The translations under genes were made by a program, and so were the position numbers. 64,000 nt of DNA from Cellvibrio sp. (GTDB taxonomy: Bacteria; Pseudomonadota; Gammaproteobacteria; Pseudomonadales; Cellvibrionaceae), in assembly GCA_016712405.1 (NCBI GenBank), contig JADJRD010000014.1, forward strand, positions 558,001 through 622,000, given 5' to 3'. Each line of letters begins with the position of its first letter. The stretch's first letter is position 1. The notes under the pieces were generated by a model. The model saw only the letters and a list, made by a program, of their open reading frames with translations. It ran no database searches and was not told the origin of the DNA. Shown in pieces: positions 36,824 through 45,578 of the stretch.

Positions 36824-37975
36824 ATGAAATATAAAATTGGGGTAGGGCTACTTGCACTGCTAATGTCATACCTATGTTTTGCTCAATCAAGTGAAAAAGT
36901 GTTGGAAGATTTTAAACCATCCACATTGAATCAACCGGGCAAAGAATACCCACAAGTTAATTCACAAGGTTATGCTCGCTTCCGTATTGAGGCGCCAGAT
37001 GCAAAAGCAGTGAATGTTAGTTTGGGTTTGGGTGGTCAAGGTGGGACTGATCTTGTTAAAGGAGCTGATGGTGTATGGACTGGCACTACCGCTGGGCCAA
37101 TGGATGAAGGCTTTCATTATTATCATCTCAAAGTGGATGGTGGCGTATTTAATGATCCTGGTGCGATGAATTTTTACGGTTCGATTCGTTGGGAAAGTGG
37201 CATTGAAATACCGGCGTTTGATCAAGATTTTTATGCAGTGAAAAATGTTCCGCATGGTCATGTGCAGGAAATTTTGTTTGCATCAAAAAGCACAAATTCA
37301 ACAAAACGCGCTTTTGTTTATACTCCGCCAGGATATGAAAATAGCGGCAAAAAACGCTACCCCGTTCTTTATTTGCAACATGGTTGGGGTGAAAACGAAT
37401 ATGCCTGGATGAATCAAGGCCATGCCAATTTAATTATGGATAATCTGATTGCTGAAGGAAAAATTAAACCTTTTATTATTGTCGCAACTTACGGTATGAC
37501 CAATGAAGCCAAATTTGGAACCATTGGATCATTCGACGTTAAGCCATTCCAAACTGTTCTTATTGATGAATTAATTCCTTATGTTGATAAAAATTTCCGC
37601 ACATTGTCCGATCGCAAAAAGCGTGCAATGGCGGGTCTGTCGATGGGCGGAATGGAAACTAAATCCATCACCCTGGCTAATCTGGACAAATTTTCTTATA
37701 TAGGTTTGTTCAGCGGCGGCTCGTTCAAAATGGATGACGTGAATGCGAATCCTGATTTTAAAAAGAAAGTTGAATTAGCTTTCGTGAGTTATGGCAGCAA
37801 AGAGATGATGGATGAACGTATGCGCAGTTTCGTCGGTGATCCCAAAGCGAATGTTGAGGCATTAAAAGCTGCAGGAATTAATAGCGTATTGTATGTGTCC
37901 CCCAATACAGCGCATGAGTTCTTGACCTGGAGACGCAGCTTGCGTGAGTTTGCACCGTTATTATTCAAAGATTAA
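36824..37975 (+). CDS. CE1-type esterase (feruloyl/acetylxylan esterase-like)
   Basis: This 383-residue secreted protein has a signal peptide (VGLLALLMSYLCFAQ). An N-terminal immunoglobulin-like domain (about 40-125, RFRIEAPDAKAVNVSLGLGG...DEGFHYYHLKVDG), as in many CE1 enzymes, precedes an alpha/beta-hydrolase esterase domain. YPVLYLQHGWGENEYAW gives the oxyanion region, GLSMGG contains nucleophile Ser273, and NTAHEFLTWRRSL contains catalytic His364. Such enzymes remove ferulate or acetate from xylan. It is paired divergently with the GH11 xylanase. Exact ester specificity cannot be read from sequence. Confidence 0.88.
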   Translation: MKYKIGVGLLALLMSYLCFAQSSEKVLEDFKPSTLNQPGKEYPQVNSQGYARFRIEAPDAKAVNVSLGLGGQGGTDLVKGADGVWTGTTAGPMDEGFHYYHLKVDGGVFNDPGAMNFYGSIRWESGIEIPAFDQDFYAVKNVPHGHVQEILFASKSTNSTKRAFVYTPPGYENSGKKRYPVLYLQHGWGENEYAWMNQGHANLIMDNLIAEGKIKPFIIVATYGMTNEAKFGTIGSFDVKPFQTVLIDELIPYVDKNFRTLSDRKKRAMAGLSMGGMETKSITLANLDKFSYIGLFSGGSFKMDDVNANPDFKKKVELAFVSYGSKEMMDERMRSFVGDPKANVEALKAAGINSVLYVSPNTAHEFLTWRRSLREFAPLLFKD

Positions 37976-38082
37976 TTTGTTTTCAAGTGTTTTCAGTGCG
38001 CTATTTGTGTGCTGAAAACACTGCTAAGCAGCCAACCAAAAAATCGATTTTGAGTTTTCAAAAATTATCCTCTATTAATTCT

Positions 38083-38667
38083 CTATTCTCCATATGAGTA
38101 ATAATTCCACACAATATTTTTTCCAAAATTATCATCAAAATATTCGCCAATGAAAGGGGTTTTAGATACGTCAAGCTCCACATCAGAATCAATAGCTGGG
38201 ATACTAAATGGCTCATTACAAATAACCCATTTGCCATTTTTCTTTTTTGATACGTGGAACCCCCAAATAGATCCTTCTTTTTTTCAAAAAGGCGTACAAA
38301 GCCCTCGCCTTTTAAATTCAGAGGCCATTTTATTGGGAGCTCCATGGTCGTATTTGATATAGCCTTTGCCGACATTTGTTCCCCAATAGAAAAAATTAAC
38401 TATTGCATGATCTTCAAAATACAATACATACATGGTTGGATGGTGCCCGAGTTTGAAGCGAGACACACCAACTAATTCCTTTTTTTCGCTTTCTGAATAT
38501 TTGATAAGTGAATTGATAATTTCTGTAGCGTTGTCTTCAAACGGATAGTCAAAATCTTTTATTTCATTGGAGTCAAACATAAAACGAATATCTGAATATT
38601 CATCTTTTTTTGGATGGATCGTGCAGGAAACTAGCGCACAAAAAAATATAAATATAATTAACTTCAA
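38083..38667 (-). pseudogene. lipoprotein of unknown function with in-frame TGA
   Basis: The N-terminus is a lipoprotein signal (IFIFFCALVSCT). The frame stops at a TGA (38284-38286) after RRGLCTPF. The same frame continues with good coding character (KKEGSIWGFHVSKK, NEPFSIPAIDSDVELDV, FIGEYFDDNFGKN) to TAG at 38083-38085. The whole would be about 194 residues. One substitution explains the break. The family is not recognised. It lies in a small accessory region with a nuclease-like gene. Confidence 0.65.
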
Positions 38668-38822
38668 AGTGCTTATCCTCGGTGAATAAAGTAAATAAAC
38701 TTAACTGTCTGCATCTCTCTAGGTTGTATTATTTCACCTGTGCCCTAGTGAATGATAGTGGGTCTAAAGAAAGCCTATTGATTAAACGATGTTCCTGAAT
38801 AATCAGTGGCCATGTGTTGATT

Positions 38823-39008
38823 CTAATTGGTGCAGTGAAAATTAAAAATTCGCAGGAAAACCATATCAAAATAATGTGTTGTTGTATAACTGGCGAAGCC
38901 ACCTAGAAACCGAACAGCATGTCTTGGCATGAAAAGTGAAAGACATGCAATAATAAAGAGAAAAAGTGCTGAGAGTAAGACGATTATTTGTGCGATGTTT
39001 TGGATCAT
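38823..39008 (-). CDS. short membrane protein, possibly a truncated remnant
   Basis: This 61-residue product has one strong hydrophobic helix (IAQIIVLLSALFLFIIACLSLFM), then RHAVRFLGGFASYTTTHYFDMVFLR. That part resembles the first half of small two- or three-helix membrane proteins, in which a second hydrophobic helix normally follows. Here the frame ends shortly after (FNFHCTN), so it may be truncated or frameshifted. No convincing continuation was found in the other frames. Confidence 0.4.
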   Translation of the reverse strand: MIQNIAQIIVLLSALFLFIIACLSLFMPRHAVRFLGGFASYTTTHYFDMVFLRIFNFHCTN

Positions 39009-39109
39009 GGTATTGCTCGTAGTAGAATTTGACTGGGAAAAGCTGGATATTCTGGCGAAGCCGCTATAGATTCTATTGATATTAAATGCTCTAGGTGGCT
39101 ATCAAACAT

Positions 39110-39697
39110 CTATTGGCCGTATTCCTTTTTTAGGAAATTAATGCCAGTTTTATAAGGATCATTTTGACTGTTAAGAAATTCAATATTCGTCTTGTATTGT
39201 TCTGGAAATCTTTTAAATTCTTCGGCCATTCGCTTTAATCCGGCAGGGCACAAATACGCAGGAGTATTCAAACTGTTTATGCCTAGGGAGGGAAATTTTT
39301 CATCAAATAGTTTATCTGTGATGTCAACGCCAAATAAAGTTTTTACAGCTTTGTTAGTCAATTGTATAAAGTATGGAATTCGCACAACTTTATACCCTAA
39401 GTTTGTGTACACTTCGGTAAGTCTATAGTCTTTTTCAATAATGTCTGGTTTTGTGTAATGCTGAAGGCCATCGAATTCAATAATCAACTTTAATTTTTCG
39501 CTTCTGTAATCTGGTCGACTTTTGTATTTGGTGCCATTAACTTCCCCGAGTGCTTTGTCGTGAATCCAATCATTAACCTCTGGAAAAATTATCTTTAAGT
39601 AATCTTCTAGTCCTGTTCTATGTAAACCAGTGTCTTTATCAATGCCAGCTGCTTTTGCGAGAGCGGCAGTTTCCCGTAGAAACCCAAAACTATTCAT
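39110..39697 (-). CDS. PD-(D/E)XK-like nuclease domain protein
   Basis: This is a 195-residue soluble protein. Its centre (about residues 58-110) reads SRPDYRSEKLKLIIEFDGLQHY, then YTNLGYKVVRIPYF. This is the D...ExD/G pattern and following strand-helix arrangement of Vsr/DUF559-type endonuclease-like folds. The conserved Asp (RPDY) and Glu (IEFDG) could bind the metal. No methylase, helicase or other restriction component is adjacent, so a defence role is not supported by context. Activity is inferred from motif only. Confidence 0.65.
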   Translation of the reverse strand: MNSFGFLRETAALAKAAGIDKDTGLHRTGLEDYLKIIFPEVNDWIHDKALGEVNGTKYKSRPDYRSEKLKLIIEFDGLQHYTKPDIIEKDYRLTEVYTNLGYKVVRIPYFIQLTNKAVKTLFGVDITDKLFDEKFPSLGINSLNTPAYLCPAGLKRMAEEFKRFPEQYKTNIEFLNSQNDPYKTGINFLKKEYGQ

Positions 39698-39946
39698 ATT
39701 CTGTACTTAATTTTAAATATGGCGGTTTATTAATTATTATGATTTGCGTTGTCTTGAAACAGAAATGTTACCACTAACTTTTTTTGGGATGTTGAAGTAT
39801 ATATTCATCATTGCTTCCCTAACGGCCTACCCAGTAAATTCGAAAAACTATTAAGAGTCAATCCAATACAGGCTGAAGTGGCGAAATTCCGTGCTTAACA
39901 GGTGGTAAAACAGTAGAATGCCCACTTTTTTCTCTGGGTAGTTATT

Positions 39947-41536
39947 GTGATCTCCACTGCTAATATCACCATGCAATTTGGTGCCAAGCCGCTGTTCGAA
40001 AATGTATCCGTCAAATTTAACAACTCCAATCGCTATGGATTGATTGGAGCTAATGGTTGCGGTAAATCCACTTTTATGAAAATCCTCGGTGGCGATCTCG
40101 ATGCCACTGCTGGGCAGGTCATGCTTGAACCCAATATGCGATTGGGGAAATTGAAGCAGGATCAATTTGCTTATGAAGAATTCACTGTGCTGGATACGGT
40201 GATTATGGGGCATGTCGAATTATGGAAAGTAAAGGCCGAGCGTGATCGCATTTACAGCTTGCCGGAAATGAGTGAAGACGACGGAATGAAAGTGGCGGAA
40301 TTGGAAGTCGCGTTTGCTGAAATGGATGGTTATACCGCTGAAGCGCGTGCCGGTGAATTATTGTTGGGATTGGATATTCCCATTGAACAACACACAGGTT
40401 TAATGAGCGCAGTCGCGCCGGGTTGGAAATTGCGGGTGTTGTTGGCGCAGGCACTGTTTTCTGATCCTGATGTTTTATTGTTGGATGAACCGACAAACAA
40501 TTTGGATATCAACACTATTCGTTGGCTTGAAGGCGTTTTAAATCAACGCAATTCCACCATCATTATTATTTCGCATGATCGTCACTTCTTAAATGCGGTT
40601 TGCACACACATGGCCGATTTGGATTACGGTGAGTTGCGTGTGTACCCTGGTAATTATGATGATTACATGATGGCATCAACCCAAGCGCGCGAAAAATTAT
40701 TAAGCGAAAACGCAAAAAAGAAAGCACAGATTGTTGAACTGCAAACTTTCGTCAGTCGTTTTTCTGCTAACGCATCCAAAGCGAAACAGGCAACATCACG
40801 CGCACGTCAAATTGAAAAAATCCAACTGGATGATATAAAACCATCCAGTCGTGTCAGCCCCTATATTCGCTTTACACAAAACAAAAAGTTGCATCGTCAA
40901 GCAGTGACACTGGATCAGGTCACAAAAGGGTTTGAACGTGTTTTATTTTCCAAATTGAGTTTACAAATTGAAGCCGGTGAACGCATTGCGATCATTGGCC
41001 CCAATGGTGCCGGTAAAACGACTTTGTTGCGATGTTTGTATGGCGATTTGCATCCTGATGCTGGAACAGTGAAGTGGGCAGAGCAAGCAGAAGTTGCTTA
41101 TTTTGCGCAGGATCACTCAGCAGAATTTCTTGAAGATGTGAATTTATTTGATTGGATGAAACAATGGACAAAAGGCGATGAACAACTAGTTCGTGGTGCA
41201 TTGGGTCGCATGTTATTTTCAAATGATGATGTGAAAAAGAAGCTGAAAGTCTTATCGGGTGGTGAAAAAGCCCGCATGTTGTTTGGAAAATTTAGTTTGA
41301 TTAATCCGAATGTAATGTTATTGGATGAACCCACCAACCACTTGGATATGGAATCTATCGAGGCTCTCAATCTCGCATTGGAAAATTATCCGGGTACTAT
41401 TGTATTCGTCAGTCACGACCGTGAATTTGTATCATCATTAGCCACCCGGATCATCGATATGCAACCTTCAGGTTTAATCGATTTCCATGGTAACTATGAT
41501 GATTATTTGCGTAGTCAGGGGATTTATACTGATTAG
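39947..41536 (+). CDS. ABC-F family ATPase (YbiT-like)
   Basis: This is a 529-residue soluble protein with two ABC domains and no transmembrane part. First domain: Walker A GANGCGKST and Walker B LLLDEPTNNLD. Second: GPNGAGKTT, signature LSGGEKARM, LLDEPTNHLD. A charged interdomain linker (EKLLSENAKKKAQIVELQTFVSRFSANASKAKQATSR) lies between. The opening (ITMQFGAKPLFENVSVKF) and HGNYDDYL tail match YbiT, a ribosome-associated translation factor of the ABC-F class. Translation starts at GTG. Confidence 0.94.
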   Translation: MISTANITMQFGAKPLFENVSVKFNNSNRYGLIGANGCGKSTFMKILGGDLDATAGQVMLEPNMRLGKLKQDQFAYEEFTVLDTVIMGHVELWKVKAERDRIYSLPEMSEDDGMKVAELEVAFAEMDGYTAEARAGELLLGLDIPIEQHTGLMSAVAPGWKLRVLLAQALFSDPDVLLLDEPTNNLDINTIRWLEGVLNQRNSTIIIISHDRHFLNAVCTHMADLDYGELRVYPGNYDDYMMASTQAREKLLSENAKKKAQIVELQTFVSRFSANASKAKQATSRARQIEKIQLDDIKPSSRVSPYIRFTQNKKLHRQAVTLDQVTKGFERVLFSKLSLQIEAGERIAIIGPNGAGKTTLLRCLYGDLHPDAGTVKWAEQAEVAYFAQDHSAEFLEDVNLFDWMKQWTKGDEQLVRGALGRMLFSNDDVKKKLKVLSGGEKARMLFGKFSLINPNVMLLDEPTNHLDMESIEALNLALENYPGTIVFVSHDREFVSSLATRIIDMQPSGLIDFHGNYDDYLRSQGIYTD

Positions 41537-41556
41537 CATGGCGATATATTGAATGG

Positions 41557-42087
41557 TTAATCAAATAAGGATCCTGTTTTGCTCAAGCAGCCAATAGCGG
41601 AATTGTTGTCATTGGACATACAAAGGTAAAAGTCTTTCTCGGTGCCAGAAGCGGATTGGCAGCGTGATACAGAAATTTTTGATTTAAGTTTACGAAATTC
41701 AGTTTCGACTTGATTGTATTGACTTTGATTAATGTGTCCGCCGTTTAGGTTGCGTTTGGCTTGAGCAACATAAGTATCGACTTGTTCTGTGGTGTTGCTC
41801 ATTGCTTTGGAGCAATCTAATTCTCCGTTGCCATGATCTTTTAATAATTCTTTTTTCATTGCCTCCGCTAGCACGCGCTCTGCGGGATCAAGTTGATCCA
41901 AAGGATCGGAATTGGATGAGTTGCCACCGCCGCCACCGGATACTTTTACTTGTTCAGCTTTTGCTTCTGGCGGTTTTTGATTGCCGTAGTGAGTAACGCC
42001 TTTTTCATCTACCCACTTATAGACATCTGCATTGGTTGTGAAAGAAATCAAAATAAGAAAAAGAATAGTGACTTGAAAAAGCCTCAT
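41557..42087 (-). CDS. DUF4124-domain exported protein
   Basis: This 176-residue protein has a signal peptide (FQVTILFLILISFTTNA) followed at once by the DUF4124 motif (DVYKWVDEKGVTHYGNQKPPE). A Gly/Ser/Asn-rich linker and a C-terminal helical part with four Cys (LDCSKA, SRCQSA, YLCMS, IGCLS) come next. Start 42087 is chosen because AGGAGAT lies just upstream; the longer frame to 42120 would read through that site. The domain is common in gammaproteobacterial envelope proteins of unknown role. Confidence 0.8.
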   Translation of the reverse strand: MRLFQVTILFLILISFTTNADVYKWVDEKGVTHYGNQKPPEAKAEQVKVSGGGGGNSSNSDPLDQLDPAERVLAEAMKKELLKDHGNGELDCSKAMSNTTEQVDTYVAQAKRNLNGGHINQSQYNQVETEFRKLKSKISVSRCQSASGTEKDFYLCMSNDNNSAIGCLSKTGSLFD

Positions 42088-42190
42088 ACATATCTCCTGA
42101 ACTTTATTATTAAGTGGCAAAGGAACGAAGCTGAGTATAGAGGCTAATCGCTGCTTTTGTGAAGGTTAGGTTAAGATTTCTATTTTATAA

Positions 42191-42330
42191 GATGGCCAAT
42201 TTATTCCCCAAACCAATCAAGCCCGCTTCAGTTTTTCCACTGGCATAAACAATTCGTGCAGGTTGAATACCTGTTCAACCTACTTAGTCAATTTGCGGAA
42301 GTGTGTCGAAAATTAGCTCTAGACACTTTG
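42191..42330 (-). pseudogene. remnant of a MOSC-domain gene with internal deletion
   Basis: This non-coding stretch matches both ends of the intact MOSC gene at 46424-46951. The part around 42200-42224 (CCCCAAACCAATCAAGCCCG) corresponds to its 3' end near 46456-46475. From 42225 to about 42330 the sequence follows the 5' part (46831-46925), including ATAAACAATTCG and CAATTTGCGGAAGTGTGTCG. The middle (about 350 bp) is missing, with CCCG/GCCG plus CTTC as possible junction microhomology. It carries substitutions and frameshifts, so it is a decayed duplicate. Confidence 0.75.
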
Positions 42331-42441
42331 GTGACAGGTTGACTTAGGTCATAATTGTCGAATATCCATATCATTTTATCAGTGCAATCTTCCGATTGAT
42401 GTGGATAGGTGGGAATTATTATCAATAATAGGAGTGGAATG

Positions 42442-43154
42442 ATGAAAATATGGTATGGCGAATCAACAGTTGGTTTGGAGCTTTATGTGGTAAGTAAAGA
42501 GGCTATTTATTTGAGTTCTGAGTCGAAGGAAGGCGATGGTGAAAATATTGAAAAAAATTAATCGAAGGTTCTTCACTTGTTAGTATCATGCCAAAAGATA
42601 CTGAAACTGTAATGCTAACTTCTATAAATAGAATTTCTGCAGATATGGTGAGAAATGAAATTGAAATTGCATACACGGATGGAAAAGATGAGCGTGATCG
42701 CACTATGCTATTCAATAATAAGGTTTCATTTGATGCTGCTTATGTTTATTTGAAGGGTATTTTTGGCGATGCTTTTGCTGAAACTGAAGATCGCTATAGT
42801 GCTCCCAGAGCTGCATATGGTGCATTGTGGGCATTTACTGTATTTGGTTTTCTAACATGGATTTTTTACCGTATGGCTGAAAAAATTGCCGATGAGGGTT
42901 ATGACTCGAGTAAAAAACAAGTTAAATTATTGGTTTCAGTTTTGGAGCTACTGGGTACGATTGGAGTTGCAGTTGTAGGCGGTATTATTCTTTCATTGGT
43001 GGTGATCTATATGATATCGAGAATACGCAAGCCTCCGGTATATTTGATTTTACATAAAGAAAAGTACAAACAATCAGGCCCTATTCGTGTTGCTTTTAAT
43101 TACCTTATATTGGGTGTTGTTTGGGTATTGATGTTAAGAATAATGTTGTTGTAA
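42442..43154 (+). pseudogene. two-helix membrane protein of unknown function, frameshifted
   Basis: A start at 42442 follows AGGAG (42430-42434) and encodes MKIWYGESTVGLELYVVS...GENIEKN, then stops at 42560. Adding one A to the seven-A run at 42551-42557 joins it to the downstream frame (LIEGSSLVSIMPKDTETVML...), giving about 237 residues. Transmembrane helices lie at about 110-130, 155-180 and 215-235 of the joined product. The family is unknown. The lesion is another homopolymer contraction. Confidence 0.65.
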
Positions 43155-43263
43155 TGGATTACTCATTTTTCGATTAAGAATGATGTGAAGGTTTTGCACC
43201 AATCAATATTAACTGTTCTTCTTGCGAAGGCAGCTGCCAGACCAAAACATTAATAAAATCAAA

Positions 43264-43296
43264 AAATGGATCCCTGTTTTCGCAGGGATGACAAGG
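43264..43296. repeat. short TGGATCCC...GGGATGACA repeat
   Basis: AATGGATCCCTG-TTTTCG-CAGGGATGACA contains a CCCTG/CAGGG hairpin and matches the widespread bacterial intergenic repeat with consensus near TGGATTCCCGCTTTCGCGGGAATGAC. One copy in this window. Confidence 0.65.
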
Positions 43297-43348
43297 TAAA
43301 AATTAACAAAAAATATCTTTTTCCCGTTGTCGGTGGCAAATGGCTTGG

Positions 43349-44065
43349 TCATCCGCCACCACCACAACCTCCGCCACAACCTCCTCCCCCGCAGCCTCCA
43401 TCGCTACCGCTGCTGCCACCACCACTACAACTACCACTGCCACCACCACTACAGCTACCACCGCTTGAGGATTTAGTAGCAGCTAAATTTTTAAGCTGAT
43501 GCAGGGTGTAAACAAGTCCACCTACAATCGCTAGATTGCTGTCTATCGAAAAAATTTTTGGAAGTCTTTCGGTGTTAATGGGATCGATTTTTTCATCCTG
43601 ACACGCCAGTCGCCAAGCCATTCTAATGCTGTCTATTTCAGCCTCTTTCGATTTCATCGCCTCTGCAGGCGTGTGGTGAAGATAGTAGCCAAATGCATTG
43701 TTACTAAACGCATCGTATTCGCGAGTAAATAAAATAAATTCATGCCAGGCATCATCTACCGCTAGTGATGGCATGGTTACCATTGACGAAGAAGAGTTTT
43801 GACACATTCGAAAGTATTGACGCAATCCATCCAGTACCATTTCGCGCTGAGAATTAGAAAGGTTTTGATTTTTTTGGCTATATTTTAGAAGAAATCCTTC
43901 CGGGAATTTGTATTGATTAATAAATTTCAGATGGGATATGTTTTTTTCTTGTTGATAACTTTCCTTTACGAATAAATACAGCATAAAAATTACCATTGCT
44001 ACAGGGAACAGAAATGGATTAATCATTAACGATATCAAAAAGACAATTATAATGAGGTACCCCAT
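43349..44065 (-). CDS. membrane protein with Ser/Gly/Cys-rich C-terminal tail
   Basis: This is a 238-residue protein with two N-terminal hydrophobic segments (about 1-32) and a helical middle domain containing SLAVDDAWHEFILFTREYDAFS and HHTP. That pattern is shared with glycine-rich-domain type proteins in which DxxWHxFILxT recurs. From about residue 195 the tail is almost only Ser, Gly and Cys (SGGSCSGGG, GGCGGGGCGGGCGGGG). Such CGGG tails appear in small membrane proteins of unknown function; metal binding or disulphide cross-linking is speculation. The plus-strand Pro-rich frame over the tail is its shadow. Confidence 0.75.
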   Translation of the reverse strand: MGYLIIIVFLISLMINPFLFPVAMVIFMLYLFVKESYQQEKNISHLKFINQYKFPEGFLLKYSQKNQNLSNSQREMVLDGLRQYFRMCQNSSSSMVTMPSLAVDDAWHEFILFTREYDAFSNNAFGYYLHHTPAEAMKSKEAEIDSIRMAWRLACQDEKIDPINTERLPKIFSIDSNLAIVGGLVYTLHQLKNLAATKSSSGGSCSGGGSGSCSGGGSSGSDGGCGGGGCGGGCGGGG

Positions 44066-44249
44066 ACAGCCTCCGCTATTGCAACTATTTTCTTTTTACC
44101 TATGATGTGTCTGAATGTAGCTGGCTTCATTTAGAATGGCTTTACAAAGGTGCTCATCTCCCTTTTTTTAGGCTCATCTCGGCTTTTTGCGAATTAATGA
44201 TGAGTTTTATCTGTTGTGAATTCTATGAATATGACATTGCGTGAATTCT

Positions 44250-45578
44250 ATGGCTTTTGAGATTCAAACCTATAACGATTGGTTGGTTAACGCTTTTGAG
44301 CTTCTGCAGCGTGTCGGTGCTGTGGTGATAGTGGCTTATATTTCCATGCGTGTGCCGCTTGTGCGAAGGTCGTTGAGTGGGGCTCAAACATCTTGGTTTT
44401 ATCAGTTGGCTACAGCCTGTTTCTTCGGTTTTATTGCGATTCTTGGAACTCATATGGGGTTGATTTTTAATACCTCAAATGAATCGTGGGATTGGGGTAC
44501 GCGAACCTATTGGCCATTGGCTGCAGACGAAGCCATCATTGGCTTGCGGGATTTGATGGTATTAACAGCTGGCATTTTTGGTGGCGCTTGGATTGGATTA
44601 GGTGCCGGGATTCTTGCAGGATCTGAACGTTATTTTTTACAGGGTAACGTTGGTGATATGAGTGCGTTGGCAACAATAATATTGGGGTTGGGGGCTGGCC
44701 TATCCCGGCACTTTTGGCCGTTTTGGACGATTAGTGTTAAGGGCGTTTTAACTGTTTCAGTCTTAGGTACGCTTGTACAAAAACTCATACTTCTTTTAAG
44801 CCCTCTATTCGCCGATGTAACAGTCAATAAAGCGGCGACCTTAGTGATGTGGGAAACCACGCTACCTGTACTCGTGGCCAACTCATTAGGTTGCTTGTTG
44901 TTTCTGTTGGTTATCAAGGATTTGGAATACGATCAGATACAAATTAGAGAAAAATCTGCTCAATTGAGAGCGCTGCACGCACAAGTTGAGCCTCATTTTT
45001 TAAATAATATGCTTACAGCACTTCAGGCTTTGATAGTAAAAGATCCGGACAGGGCTTTAAATTTTTTAAGTAAACTCGCACAATTTTTTAATCACACTAG
45101 AGTCAGTGCGTCTGCTAATTCGATTAGGCTTGCCGACGAAATGGCTCATTTAGGGTTGTATCTGGATTTTCAGGCGTTACGCTTTCCTGATAAATTTAAT
45201 TTGCATCTGGATGTTCCGGAAAGTTTATTGCACTGTCATGTAGAGCCGCGTATTTTACAAACCTTGGTTGAAAATATTTTTGTTCATGCTCGGCATGGAG
45301 AAACAGGATCTATTCAAATTAAAATAAAGGGTGAGGACTTGGGTGAAGCCATGAAAATCCATGTTGTCGACACAGGTTGTGGTATGACGCAAGAACGCGC
45401 AGAGAAATTGGGTAAGCAAGCGGTAATCTCAAGAAATGGAAGTGGAAGTGCTTTATATCAAATTAGGTGTAGCCTGGATTTGGTATTTAATGGGAAGGCG
45501 AATATTGAAATTAAAAGTGCACTCGGTTTGGGTACAACCGTCATACTCAACATACCAAAAAGGATAGAGGCATGGTAA
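44250..45578 (+). CDS. LytS-like sensor histidine kinase
   Basis: This is a 442-residue kinase with an N-terminal membrane sensor of about five to six helices (5TM-LYT type, residues 15-225; GIFGGAWIGLGAGILAGSERYFLQG). A His_kinase (PF06580) domain follows, with the phospho-acceptor in HAQVEPHFLNNMLTALQALI. The ATPase box VVDTGCGMT and a C-terminal LGLGTTVILNIPK complete it. The classical QINPHFLFN is slightly altered (EPHFLNN). The start is ATG 44250 or GTG 44241; no good ribosome site favours either. It overlaps its response regulator gene by 7 bp. Confidence 0.88.
   Translation: MAFEIQTYNDWLVNAFELLQRVGAVVIVAYISMRVPLVRRSLSGAQTSWFYQLATACFFGFIAILGTHMGLIFNTSNESWDWGTRTYWPLAADEAIIGLRDLMVLTAGIFGGAWIGLGAGILAGSERYFLQGNVGDMSALATIILGLGAGLSRHFWPFWTISVKGVLTVSVLGTLVQKLILLLSPLFADVTVNKAATLVMWETTLPVLVANSLGCLLFLLVIKDLEYDQIQIREKSAQLRALHAQVEPHFLNNMLTALQALIVKDPDRALNFLSKLAQFFNHTRVSASANSIRLADEMAHLGLYLDFQALRFPDKFNLHLDVPESLLHCHVEPRILQTLVENIFVHARHGETGSIQIKIKGEDLGEAMKIHVVDTGCGMTQERAEKLGKQAVISRNGSGSALYQIRCSLDLVFNGKANIEIKSALGLGTTVILNIPKRIEAW

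Noticed and set aside
38284..38286. TGA as a selenocysteine codon
   Set aside because: No selenocysteine insertion hairpin is apparent right after the codon, and the lipoprotein has no redox-type context; a point lesion is simpler.
38058..38375. Minus-strand frame downstream of the 38284-38667 lipoprotein frame
   Set aside because: It lies in a different frame from the lipoprotein. The lipoprotein's own frame reads through the TGA with better coding character, so this frame is a shadow.
39110..39697. Restriction-modification or defence island around the nuclease-like gene
   Set aside because: No methylase, helicase, ATPase or phage-defence partner is adjacent; only the nuclease-like motif supports it.
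43266..43499. Proline-rich open frame on the plus strand
   Set aside because: It is the complement of the Gly/Ser/Cys-coding tail of the minus-strand gene; the low-complexity tail creates the apparent frame.
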